In this document: positions 33,060 to 42,800 of the stretch, piece after piece
Layout of the letters: the number at the start of each line of letters is the position of its first letter
Position numbering within the stretch: position 1 is the first letter of the stretch
Assembly: GCA_016787285.1 (NCBI GenBank)
Contig: JAEUUV010000095.1
Coordinates: forward strand, 1 to 64,000
Reading direction: 5' to 3'
Origin: Saprospiraceae bacterium
GTDB lineage: Bacteria; Bacteroidota; Bacteroidia; Chitinophagales; Saprospiraceae
Length of the DNA stretch: 64,000 bases
The notes under the pieces: model-generated
The model's input: only the letters and a program-made list of their open reading frames with translations
Databases searched by the model: none
What the model was told of the DNA's origin: nothing
Program-made: the position numbers and the translations under genes

Positions 33060-34718
33060 TTACCGCATTACGCTCAACTTCGCCACTTTCGCCACACCGG
33101 TCAGGGTGTTCTCCAGGCGCACGATGTAGGTGCCCGAGGGCATGCCGAGCACATCCACGTAAAACCGGTTTTCGCCCGGATACACCTGTACGTTTTCGTT
33201 GGACATCAGCGATCCGCCGATGCTGTGTACGCTCAGGCGACCGCGGTATGTGTCCGGCGACTGAAACGCCACTTCGGTGGTAAAGCGGGCGGGGTTGGGG
33301 AACAGGCTCATTTTTTGGCCGTCGGCGAACACATCGTCCACGATGGTGACGGAGCCGCCGTAGTAGCACTGCGGATCCACGACGTAACTGCTGCCCACGA
33401 GCGGAAACTTGCTGAAATTTTCGAACATGGTTTCCTGCAACACCCAGTCGTTGGCGCCGAGCCAGTCCTGCAACAAGGTGGCAAATACCTGCCGGTAGTC
33501 GTGCTGAATGCCCTGGAGTTGGTTGCCGGCTGCCAGGTTGCTCAGGTTCACGTTGGTACCCGATACTCCCGGCTCCACGGTTTTTCCAAAAATATACATA
33601 GGCGCCAGCGTGCCGTGGTCGGTGCCGAACGAGCCGTTTTCCTTGGCACAGCGGCCAAACTCGGAAAACGTGCAGGCGATGGCTTTTTCGCCGATGGACA
33701 TTTTGTCCAGGTCATCAAAAAATGCCTGAACGGCTTCCGCCATGGTGCGCAGCAGGTTGGCGTGGTCGCCGAGGGAGGTGTCGCCCGAATCCACCTGGGC
33801 GTTGTGCGTATCAAAACCGCCCAGCGAGCAGAGGTAAATTTTGGTTTTGCAGCCGCCGCGGATGAGCCGGGCCACGGTTTTGAGTTGGTTGGCTAAGTTC
33901 GTGTTCGGGTAGGTACCGATGTTCGTGCCGGCGTTGAACACCTCGGTGATGCGCTGGGCGTATTTGTTCACGCTTTGTTCCACCGACATGATGAACGCCA
34001 GTTCGTCGCCGTGCTCGCTGTCGGGCAGGTTGTAAATCGGCGCGCCGCCGATGGTTTGCACGAGCGAGAAAAAGCCCGCCGGGTCTTGTCCCGTGAGGTT
34101 GATGGCATTCTGGTGCTCGGTTTCGGTGTGGAAACCCAACGAGGGATTGGAGTCGCCGATCTGGATACCCAGCGGATCGGGCATATCGGGTGTGGGTGCG
34201 CCTTCCACATCGGGGAACAGCGCCTGCATGGAGCGGCCCATCCAGCCGGAACCGAGGCTGAAATTGTCGGGTGTGCCGTCGCCGCCGGTGAGCCACAGGT
34301 CGGTACTTTTGAAGTGCGACTGGTTGGGACTTTCGTAGCCCACGCCCTGCACCACGTTCACCCAGCCCTTGTCGTACATGGCTTTCACGGCGCTCATGGC
34401 CGGGTGCAGGCCCACGCGTTTGCTGTCTTTGAGTGTGGTGTCGAGGTCAATATAGGAGCCGGCGCCCGTTTCCTGAATGCGGGTAGTGGGGCGGAGCGCG
34501 GCATATTCGCTGTATTGTGCAATGGGAATGAGGTTGTTGAGGCCGTCGTTGCCGCCCTTGAGTTGGATCAGCACGAGCGCACGCTCCTGAATATCGGAGC
34601 AGTCGCCCACGATTTTAGCGATGCGGCTGTTGGCAAAAGGCCGGAGGGAAAAGCCGTTGACGGCAAACGAAGAGACGCCGGCGGCGGGAAGTATTTTTAG
34701 AAAGTTGCGACGTTTCAT
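33060..34718 (-). CDS. DUF1501 domain protein with T9SS type A sorting domain
   Basis: A 552-residue exported protein. The N-terminus MKRRNFLKILPAAG resembles a twin-arginine-like signal. The body shows DUF1501 (sulfatase-like alkaline phosphatase fold) blocks: LIQLKGGNDGLNNLIP, GLHPAMSAVKAMYDKGWVNVVQGVGY, LGGFDTHNAQ, TFSEFGRCAKENGSFGTDHG. Residues from about 470 form a type A sorting domain (SLFPNPARFTTEV, SGTYIVRLEN). It is paired with the DUF1800 gene just upstream on the same strand, an arrangement conserved in many bacteria. The molecular function of the pair is unknown. Confidence 0.93.
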   Translation of the reverse strand: MKRRNFLKILPAAGVSSFAVNGFSLRPFANSRIAKIVGDCSDIQERALVLIQLKGGNDGLNNLIPIAQYSEYAALRPTTRIQETGAGSYIDLDTTLKDSKRVGLHPAMSAVKAMYDKGWVNVVQGVGYESPNQSHFKSTDLWLTGGDGTPDNFSLGSGWMGRSMQALFPDVEGAPTPDMPDPLGIQIGDSNPSLGFHTETEHQNAINLTGQDPAGFFSLVQTIGGAPIYNLPDSEHGDELAFIMSVEQSVNKYAQRITEVFNAGTNIGTYPNTNLANQLKTVARLIRGGCKTKIYLCSLGGFDTHNAQVDSGDTSLGDHANLLRTMAEAVQAFFDDLDKMSIGEKAIACTFSEFGRCAKENGSFGTDHGTLAPMYIFGKTVEPGVSGTNVNLSNLAAGNQLQGIQHDYRQVFATLLQDWLGANDWVLQETMFENFSKFPLVGSSYVVDPQCYYGGSVTIVDDVFADGQKMSLFPNPARFTTEVAFQSPDTYRGRLSVHSIGGSLMSNENVQVYPGENRFYVDVLGMPSGTYIVRLENTLTGVAKVAKLSVMR

Positions 34719-34728
34719 ATTTTTAGTG

Positions 34729-34810
34729 ATGAGTGATGAACGATGAACGATGAGTGCATCAACCAGTCAACCAGTCAACTAATCAACCAGTCAACCAGTC
34801 AACCAAGTCA
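34729..34810. repeat. Short tandem arrays (7-mer and 8-mer) between DUF1800 and DUF1501 genes
   Basis: On the minus strand the DUF1800 stop TGA (34810-34808) opens a series of 8-base units TGACTGGT (variants TGACTTGGT, TGATTAGT) down to about 34757. The first unit supplies the stop codon. Next to it, 34729-34755 holds four 7-base units of the ATGA(A/G)(C/T)G type. Confidence 0.85.
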
Positions 34811-36460
34811 GAATGTCTGGAACTCGGGGGAATACATGATGGCGTTGAGCAGTTTTTCCAGCGGAATTTTGACCTCGGTCAGGTTATTCGTGCTGAGATA
34901 ATTCTGCCACTCGTAGGTCCAGTCTGCCGCAGGCAGGTTGTCGAGGAAAACGTCGTTGTAAAAATAGTTGAACCGGTCGCTGTCGAGCGTTTCGGGCAGG
35001 AGGTATTCGATCAGTTCCTGTACGAGCGCATAAGGGTCGGAGGGGTCGCTGAAAAATCCGCTGTTGCGTACCCAGGTCACAATGTTCAGTTGAAGGAAAA
35101 TACTGGCCGTCGGCGTGGCGCCGTGCTCCATACGCCCGGTGAGCAACTGTTTGGGAAACTTGTAGCGCGGGATAATGGTGCTGGAGTTGAACCATTGGCG
35201 GCTGTATTCCGGCTCCTGGTAGTAGCCCGGGTAGCCGGCCACATCGTTGGAGAAAAAGATCGGCAGGCCGGCGGGCATCAGCAGGCGCTGGATAATGCCG
35301 GTGGAGTACAGTTGTTCGTAGTGCCCGCGCGGGTTGGCGGTCGGGCTGGGGATGGGGAGGCCGAAAAACGAAATCATCTGGAGCGTCATTTCGAGCGGCG
35401 ACTTGATCATGCCGCCCACGATTTCGTCGGCGTTGTCGGAGTCGTCGGCATCGAAAAAGTGCTGACTTTGCAGCAGTTGCTGCACAATGGGTTTGATTTC
35501 GTAGTTGCCGGTGCGGAACGCAGTAGCCAGCGGCTCAATGATGTCGGTTTCGATTTCGGGCGTGATGTTCCGGTTGACAAACCAGCGGTACAGCCTGCGG
35601 ACGAAATTGCGCGACACCTCAGGCTGGGCAAACACCATGTTCACAAAGTTGTCGAGTTCCGTCCACATGCCGTTGGCATTGGTAGCGCCGGCGATGGTGG
35701 TTCCATTGAATTTGCTGCTGAAGGTTTTGCTGCCGGTGTCGTGCTGGTTGAACTGCACGATCCCGCGCGGGATGCCGGTTTCGGGGTCGCTCTGGTCGCG
35801 GTTGTTGCGTGCGCGGAAGCCGGTAAATACCCGTGCTGCTTGTTCGATGTCGCCTTCGGTGTAATTCGTATAGTCGCCGTCACCGATCTGCGGACCTTTT
35901 CCGATGGTAAACAGTTCGAAAAACTCGCGGGCGAAGTTTTCGTTGGGGTTGGTCTTGGTGTTCTGGTGGTTGTTGAGGTAGATCAGCATCGTGTTGTCGG
36001 TCACGATTTTAGTGGCCAACTTTTTGAAATTGCCCAGCGAAGCCCAGCGCATAAGGGAGAGATAGTCAAAGAAGTGGGTATTCCCGTAGGTGTTGGCCGT
36101 GACGATCATGTGCTGGTGCAGGAAAAACGCCATTTTGTGCGAGATTCCCGGGTCGTGCAGGGCTTCGTTGACCCACCAGCCCATGACGTAGCGGCGCAGC
36201 ACGAAGTCTTCGGCGGGCAGGGTTTGGCCGGGCGGGTTGATCCAGGTGGTGTTTTCCACGCCGGTGGTGCCCGGATTGTCGTACACGGGTTGGGCGATTT
36301 GCAGGGCCGGGGTTACCAGAAGCGACGCAACCGCCTGGTCGGCGCTCATGCCGGCCAGTTGGTCCACTTTGGCTTTGGTGTAGCGGTAGCTGGCACGGCG
36401 GAGCAGGTGTGCCGCCCGGCGATGCCCCAGGGAACCGGACAAGGGTGCGAGTGAAGCCAT
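34808..36460 (-). CDS. DUF1800 family protein
   Basis: A 550-residue partner of the DUF1501 protein. Recognised from HRRAAHLLRRASYRYTKAKVDQLAG at the N-terminus, the central KMAFFLHQHMIV, LIYLNNHQNTKTNPNENFAREFFELFTIG and YTEGDIEQAARVFTGF blocks, and the VRRLYRWFV segment. No clear signal peptide or sorting domain is visible, so its location is uncertain. It is upstream of the DUF1501 gene with only a repeat array between them, so both are probably one transcript. The gap 36461-36737 shows no gene. Confidence 0.92.
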   Translation of the reverse strand: MASLAPLSGSLGHRRAAHLLRRASYRYTKAKVDQLAGMSADQAVASLLVTPALQIAQPVYDNPGTTGVENTTWINPPGQTLPAEDFVLRRYVMGWWVNEALHDPGISHKMAFFLHQHMIVTANTYGNTHFFDYLSLMRWASLGNFKKLATKIVTDNTMLIYLNNHQNTKTNPNENFAREFFELFTIGKGPQIGDGDYTNYTEGDIEQAARVFTGFRARNNRDQSDPETGIPRGIVQFNQHDTGSKTFSSKFNGTTIAGATNANGMWTELDNFVNMVFAQPEVSRNFVRRLYRWFVNRNITPEIETDIIEPLATAFRTGNYEIKPIVQQLLQSQHFFDADDSDNADEIVGGMIKSPLEMTLQMISFFGLPIPSPTANPRGHYEQLYSTGIIQRLLMPAGLPIFFSNDVAGYPGYYQEPEYSRQWFNSSTIIPRYKFPKQLLTGRMEHGATPTASIFLQLNIVTWVRNSGFFSDPSDPYALVQELIEYLLPETLDSDRFNYFYNDVFLDNLPAADWTYEWQNYLSTNNLTEVKIPLEKLLNAIMYSPEFQTF

Positions 36461-36737
36461 TTCGCAGATTGTTTAGTTGGTGAAAAAACGGGTGACTGCT
36501 TCGGCTCTTTGGCGGGCGTGGCGGCTTCGACGGAAGTATTGGGCGGAAGTTTAAAATCTCCTTATGGAAATCCCGATATTCGTTTCCACCTCCAAAGGTT
36601 GAAAGTTTCCGGCGTTTCGCCCCCCACTTCTGTCAATTTTTTACCGAATTCCACGAAACCCCCTTGCCTATCTGCCGAACGACCTATATTCGCGGCTGAA
36701 CTAACATTCGCTTTCACTAAATCTACCGCTTTTTGTT

Positions 36738-38546
36738 ATGAAAAAACTACTTACACATTTCACTTGCTTGACCTCATTTGCATTAGCCTTGTTCTTTGCG
36801 ACACAGGTGACTGCTCAAGGTACCCACAACTCCGGCATTGACAGCATCCGAATCCGGATCAAAACTGGGACAAGCTCATTCATTGATGTTCGTGCTGGCA
36901 ACTGCGGCTACGGTACAACCGCACCAGCCTCTACCACCGATCCTACACTCATCGATTGGAGCGGTACGCTCGGAAACAGTTTTTGCGCACCTATTGCATG
37001 GGCCTACGGTACCAATCAGGATACATTTGGCTGTGCGGCCCTTCCAGCCGGTTCTTTAACCGGTAAAATTGCGCTCATCCGCCGTGGGGGAGTGCCCGCT
37101 GCTTGTGGTTTTTCTGCCAAAGCGCTCAACGCCCAAAACGCAGGTGCCGTTGCAGTAATAATCGCCAATCACCACCTGAACGCCGCTGATAATGATTGTA
37201 CCGTCAACGGTATGCAAAATGGCCCTGAAGGCAGCTCAATTACAATCCCTGTGTACTTCGTGTGCCGTGCCGTCGCCGACCAGATTGACGCGGCAATCCG
37301 CGCAGGTGGTGCAGAAGTGTGCTTGCTGCGCCCGGATGTGGAAATAGACGGCATTTACTTGCCTACGGCCAGCAAAAGAACCCCGGTATCTCAAATCCCG
37401 GTTGACACGCTCGGGTTTGCCTTGACTCTGACCAACCGTGCAGCCACGAATCTCACAACGATGGAAATGAAGGCTGAAGTTTTTGATGTCAGCAACAACC
37501 TGCTCCACAGCACAAGTAAGATGTACCCTGATTATGACCCAGCTGTTGCTGACAGTTTTGAGATAATCTCCTTTGGAGAGTTTGCCCCCGAATTGCCCGT
37601 TGGAGACTACAGAGTACGGTATTCGACTACAGCCAGCAATGGCTATGGCATTCCGGATGTTGCCGAAACAAGGTTCTATGTTAGCTCCAATTTGTTTTCA
37701 AAAGACGACGGTGCCACCATCGCCTACCGCCCCAACCCGACGGTCGATTATGGCGTGGGAGCCATGTACACCATGAACCCGAAAATTACCGAAAAATACA
37801 TGACGAAAACCATTCAGTTCGCATTCGCCACAAACGCCGGCGAATTACCTGCGGCAAGTGTTTCGGCAGACATTTACCTGTTCAAGATTAAAGATGATAT
37901 TACGGCAAACCTGAACAATTTTGTCCGCGACGGTGGGTTCATCTCACCCAGTTTCGACTGGCTTGGTACCGCGCCTTACGTTGCTCAGCCTGGTACCACT
38001 AGCTTCTCCGACCAATCGGCGGAACTAATTGATATCAGCACAGGCAACTTCGGTGTTGAACTCGAAGCTGGCAAACGGTATGTGGCTGCGGTGCAGTATA
38101 GCGGTATCCACAAAGCGGCTTTTCATGCCTTTGATGAAGATGCCGAAATCGGCTACCCATCCTTGTTCATCCACTGGCCCAACGCAAGCGGTGCTCAAAC
38201 TTGGTTCAACGGTTTTTCAGATTTGCCCGGCCTCAATCCAGTCGTTCGTATGTTCCTTGACCTCGTAAACACCACCGACGAAACCAAACTGCCGGAAGCC
38301 AGCATGCAGATCCGTCCGAACCCGATCGTGGAAACGCTCAACCTGCAGGTAGAACTCGACCAAGCCACCGACGTCACCGTCACCATCGCCGACCTGACCG
38401 GCCGCGTCATCACCTACGAAGTGCGTGAAGGTTTCACCAATGGCTTGCTCACGTACCAACTGCCGCAACTGGCTTCGGGCACCTATCTGGCTCGTATCGC
38501 CACCAAGCAAGGCACGCTGACGAAGAAGTTTATCGTGCAGAAGTAA
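36738..38546 (+). CDS. Secreted PA-domain protein with T9SS type A sorting domain
   Basis: A 602-residue exported protein: signal peptide to about residue 27 (FFATQVTAQG), then a protease-associated (PA) domain near residues 75-205 (LTGKIALIRRGGVPAACGFSAKALNAQNAGAVAVIIANH). A beta-rich region of unknown function follows. A type A sorting domain lies at about residues 520-602 (MQIRPNPIVETLNLQV, VTIADLTGRVI, TLTKKFIVQK). PA domains usually sit inside peptidases, but no catalytic HExxH, Ser/His/Asp triad or other protease motif is visible. It may bind substrate or partner proteins at the surface. It is followed by a strong terminator. Confidence 0.9.
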   Translation: MKKLLTHFTCLTSFALALFFATQVTAQGTHNSGIDSIRIRIKTGTSSFIDVRAGNCGYGTTAPASTTDPTLIDWSGTLGNSFCAPIAWAYGTNQDTFGCAALPAGSLTGKIALIRRGGVPAACGFSAKALNAQNAGAVAVIIANHHLNAADNDCTVNGMQNGPEGSSITIPVYFVCRAVADQIDAAIRAGGAEVCLLRPDVEIDGIYLPTASKRTPVSQIPVDTLGFALTLTNRAATNLTTMEMKAEVFDVSNNLLHSTSKMYPDYDPAVADSFEIISFGEFAPELPVGDYRVRYSTTASNGYGIPDVAETRFYVSSNLFSKDDGATIAYRPNPTVDYGVGAMYTMNPKITEKYMTKTIQFAFATNAGELPAASVSADIYLFKIKDDITANLNNFVRDGGFISPSFDWLGTAPYVAQPGTTSFSDQSAELIDISTGNFGVELEAGKRYVAAVQYSGIHKAAFHAFDEDAEIGYPSLFIHWPNASGAQTWFNGFSDLPGLNPVVRMFLDLVNTTDETKLPEASMQIRPNPIVETLNLQVELDQATDVTVTIADLTGRVITYEVREGFTNGLLTYQLPQLASGTYLARIATKQGTLTKKFIVQK

Positions 38547-38598
38547 GTGATGAGTGATGAGTTTACATCACTTCGGAAACATTATTCTGACTTTTTGA

Positions 38599-38641
38599 CC
38601 GGTGGCTGGTGGGGTATACCTGCCGGCCACCGGCTTTTTTA
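38599..38641 (+). terminator. Intrinsic terminator after the PA-domain gene
   Basis: CCGGTGGC (38599-38606) pairs with GCCACCGG (38626-38633), followed by a six-T run (38635-38640). Confidence 0.8.
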
Positions 38642-38698
38642 TCATATTCCGGAGCTGCCGGGTGCGGGCGGTGCGTAATCGCAAAATCACGCCCTGCA

Positions 38699-38836
38699 CG
38701 TTAACCCCACCCCCGGCCCCTCCCCAACGGGGAGGGGTGACGTGGCAAACACCATAGATTACACTTTAACCATGAAGTTGAAGCGTAATCTACGTCTCCC
38801 CTCCCCGTTGGGGAGGGGCCGGGGGTGGGGTTAACA
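38699..38836. repeat. GC-hairpin interspersed element, intergenic copy
   Basis: Inverted arms of about 43 bases (38701-38743 and 38792-38834). Each begins TTAACCCCACCCCCGGCCCC and contains its own small CCCCTCCCC/GGGGAGGGG hairpin. The centre has further self-complementarity (AGATTAC ... GTAATCT). It matches the outer part of the element inside aroA. The remainder of the 479-base gap 38547-39025 shows only a short GTGATGA repeat at the PA-gene stop and the terminator. Confidence 0.9.
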
Positions 38837-39025
38837 CACAGGGCGAAGTCATGCTCCCGACAATAAAATTTATCTCCCTCCGACATTCGATCGAACTTTG
38901 GCCCGCTTTTTGAAAAGCAGTACGTGGCTGTTTGTTTTCCCGTAAACGGCTGCGTTTTTTAATCCTTGCACGATCATGTTTTGCCGCTCGGCAGCATTTT
39001 CAATCCGCAACCAATTGTTTTTTCC

Positions 39026-39823
39026 ATGTTTCCACGCGTACTCCCGCTATTGGCGGGCCTATGGCTCGCTTTTGCGCCCACACTTTCTGCACAACCAGGT
39101 TTTGCGATGCCCGTGATCAACGAGGCAGCGCCGGGGAGTTTCGCGGTACTTCCGGTGACGGTTACCAATTTTGACAGTATGGTGTCCATGCAATTTGTCA
39201 TCCAGTGGGATCCGCAGGTGCTGTCATTTTACAGCGTGACCAGCCTGAATCTCCCGGGTTTGATGATTGAGGACTTTGCCACACAAGATATCGGAAGTGG
39301 TATTTTACGCTTCACCTGGCAGGCGCCGAATGTGCAAACAGGTGTAACAGTAGCCGACCAGACGGCTATTTTTCGGGTGCGCTTTTTGCTTGTCGGACCA
39401 ATAAACCAGGGTTCGGCAGTGATTTTTAACGGCGTGCCGCCCACCGACTTCGAAGTGGTGAAAGCCGGAAATCCGGCCACTGGCTACGACATGGAGGACT
39501 GCCCGCTAAGCAACGGCTACGTCGCCATCGGATTCACCCTGAGCACCGACTGGATCGAAGGGGAGAATTCCCTCCCGGTGTCGTTTGCGCCCAATCCTTT
39601 CCCGATTTCTACCACGGCTACGTTCGATCTGGACAAAGCCTCCGACTTGTACATGGTGCTCACCGATGCCTCCGGGCATCCGGTGCTGGACCGCAAAATA
39701 TCGCTCCCGGCTGGCCGTCATGGCATGGAACTTGCCCCGGACAGGTTTCGGGACAGCGGTATTTATTACCTGATTCTCCGCACGGCCGACCGCTCCTGCG
39801 TTCGCCCGTTGGTTAAACTTTGA
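39026..39823 (+). CDS. Secreted single-cohesin-like protein with T9SS type A sorting domain
   Basis: A 265-residue protein: signal peptide ending TLSAQ near residue 21, one cohesin-like beta-sandwich (about residues 25-165). That module shows FAVLPVTVTNFDSMVSMQFVIQWD, VLSFYSV, SGILRFTWQAP and TAIFRVRFLLVGP. A C-terminal region (SFAPNPFPISTTATFDL ... SGIYYLILRT) is a type A sorting domain. The ATG at 39026 is chosen because it starts the signal peptide. The gene lies 31 bases upstream of the three-cohesin protein gene, so the two are likely cotranscribed. No enzymatic domain is visible. Confidence 0.82.
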   Translation: MFPRVLPLLAGLWLAFAPTLSAQPGFAMPVINEAAPGSFAVLPVTVTNFDSMVSMQFVIQWDPQVLSFYSVTSLNLPGLMIEDFATQDIGSGILRFTWQAPNVQTGVTVADQTAIFRVRFLLVGPINQGSAVIFNGVPPTDFEVVKAGNPATGYDMEDCPLSNGYVAIGFTLSTDWIEGENSLPVSFAPNPFPISTTATFDLDKASDLYMVLTDASGHPVLDRKISLPAGRHGMELAPDRFRDSGIYYLILRTADRSCVRPLVKL

Positions 39824-39854
39824 GACAAACTTTTTTTCATCATCCCTATATTTC

Positions 39855-42800
39855 GTGTTCAAGATGAGACCGATTCGTACACACTTCCTCATGGCTGGTC
39901 TGCTCCTGTTCCTGCACCTTCAGGTTTCCGGGCAAGCATTGATCACTACTTTCACGCCGGCAACGGTTACCGCAGCCGTCGGCGACACGGTGTCGCTACA
40001 ACTAAAAGTTACCAACTTCACCAACATCACCTCGCTGCAACTGCCGATCACGTACAACGCTTCGTTGTTGCAGTTCGTTACGATTACCGGCGCTACTCTG
40101 CCCGGTTTTGCCGCTTCCAACTACAACGCCACCAGCGGCAAGGTGACAGTATCGTGGTATCCCGATCTGGCGCAGTACCCCAGCGGGTATACCGCTGCCG
40201 CCAACGCCACAATTTTTACCATGCGCTTTATCGTGACGGCTCTCGGCAACTCTGCGGTGAATATCGCCAATGTAACGCCGGGTATTGAGGTAACCCGGAA
40301 CAACATCGAGATATCCGTAACCTTCGGCTCGGGTGGTACCACCATCACCGGTACCGGCAACCCCGCCACCACGTTTCAGGTGCAATCCAACACCATCCAC
40401 ATTGCCAAGGGCCAGACGGGCTGCATGCCGGTGACGGTTAAAAATTTCAATAATCTGGTTTCCATGTCCTATGTCATGCACTGGGACACCTCGGTACTGC
40501 AATACCAGAACACCAAAAACTACAACCTGCCCGACCTCGCAGCGTCGAGTTTCAACGTGTTGCCCGCCAACTCCGGCAACCTGCTGATGAGCTGGTTCGA
40601 GCAGGCGCTCACCGGGATCACGCGGCCCAACGGCACCACCATTTACGAAGTATGCTTTTTGGCAAAAGGTAATGCCGGAAGCACGTCCATGGTCACCATT
40701 GACGGCGTGGGCTTCCCGCCCGGCGGCGGCCCTGCCGAGGCGATCACCCTGTCGAGCACCGACGTGTGGACACCCGGTTCCGGGGTGGCCGACACTATTT
40801 TTGTGATCGCGCCGCTACCGCCCGCAAATGCCGTGACCTTCACTGCCGACAAGGATACGGTCGTAGTCAACGGCATGACCTGCGTGGACGTGCGTGTGAA
40901 AAACTTCACGGATGTCATCTCGACCCAATTCGGGATCACGTACAACCCGGCCATCATCCAGTTCAAATCGCCCATTCAGTTCGGCAGCAACCCGTTGGGA
41001 CTTTCCGCCGCCAACTTCAACACCAGCATACCCGGTGAAATCAAATTCACCTGGTTTGACCAGAACGCACTCGGCGTGGATTTGCCCGACAGCACCATCA
41101 TTTTCTCGATCTGTTTCAACGCCATCGGCGCAGGCGGCACACAATCGCCGTTCAATTTCGTCAGCCTGCCCGGCCTGCCCGTGGAAGTGGTGAAAGAACC
41201 CGGCGGTGAAGTGACGCCACAACTGAACAACGGCCACGTGTACATCACGGCGTTTGTACCGCCGGTTTTAACAGTAACGCCGACGCCGGCAAATTGCAGC
41301 GGCTCGGCTACGGGTTCCATTTCGACCAAACTGATTCAGGGTGGACCTGCGATGAACTATACCTTTTCCGGGCCGGGCATCAGCGGCGGCAGCATGACAA
41401 CGACGGACACGTTTGTCGTCAACCTGACGCCAGGTACCTATACCGTCACCGTAACGGTGTCGGGCGGCGTTACTGCTACCGCTACGGCTGTAGTAACGGC
41501 GCCGGCTGCCGTTTCGTCGGCTATTTCCGTCAACAATGTCACCTGCTTCGGCGGCTCCAACGGCGCCATCAACCAGATACCGGCAGGGGGAACAGCACCC
41601 TATACCTACAAATGGGCCGGAAACCCCGCGCTGCCCGGCAACGGTATGCCCACGACGCAGAACCTGAGCGGCCTGGTAGCCGGCACATATACCGTTACGA
41701 TCACCGACTCCAAGGGCTGCACATTTGTGTCCAACCCGGCGATACAGGTGAATCAGGCTACGTCGCCGTCGTTTGCGCCGAGCCTTACTCTGATCGGGCG
41801 GGTCAACTGTTTTGGCCAGAGCACCGGTTCGGTCTCACTGCCCAATCCGAGTGGAGGCACGGCGCCGCATACGTTCTCGTGGAGCAACGGCGCCGTCACC
41901 AAAAACATTACCAATGTGGCAGCCGCCACATACACACTGACCGTCACGGATGCCAACATGTGCACCAAGACGTTCCAGTACACCGTTCCCGGCCCCACTG
42001 CTGCATTGGCTATTTCTCAAACCGGCTCCACCACTCCGGCCACTTGCTTTGGTGCCAACAATGGCAAAGCTTCCGTCAATGTTTCCGGCGGTACGCCGTT
42101 CTCCGGCACACCTGCCTACACGGTATCCTGGCGCAAAGACAGTCCGACGGGCAACGTCATTGACACCGGTACAAATGCCGACAACCTTGTGCCCGGCGTA
42201 TACTATCCCGTAGTGACCGACAGCTTCGGCTGCACGGCCAATATCGCCAACCCGATCACGATTCTCGGCCCGACAAGTGCGATCACCACCAATCCCACGA
42301 CCTCGAACGTGAAGTGTTCCGGCAACAACGACGGCTCCATTACCCTGGCGCCTGCCGGCGGAAACGGCGGCCCGTACACCGTGCTGTGGTCACCGAACAA
42401 CCAGTCCGGCCTTACCATCAACAACCTGCCTCCGGGCAGTTATATCCCGACGGTGACCGATGCGCAAGGCTGTACCACCACCACGGCGGCCATCAACATC
42501 ACGGCGCCGCAACCCATCGCCGTCGGCGACACGACCATCGTACCGCAGGACGGCCTGACCCCCGGCTCCATCACCCTCGAACAGATAACCGGCGGTACCG
42601 GAACGCTGACATACAGCTGGACAGGCCCGAACGGGTTCACGTCCAACAACCAGAACATCACCGGCCTGACGTTCGGCCTGTACACCGTGACCATCACCGA
42701 TGCCAACAACTGCACGATGACGGCCACTTATGAGGTAAAGAGTACCAATATCCTGATCTTAAGTACGGCGAGTCCGATCAAGCCGTCTTGTAACGACGAC

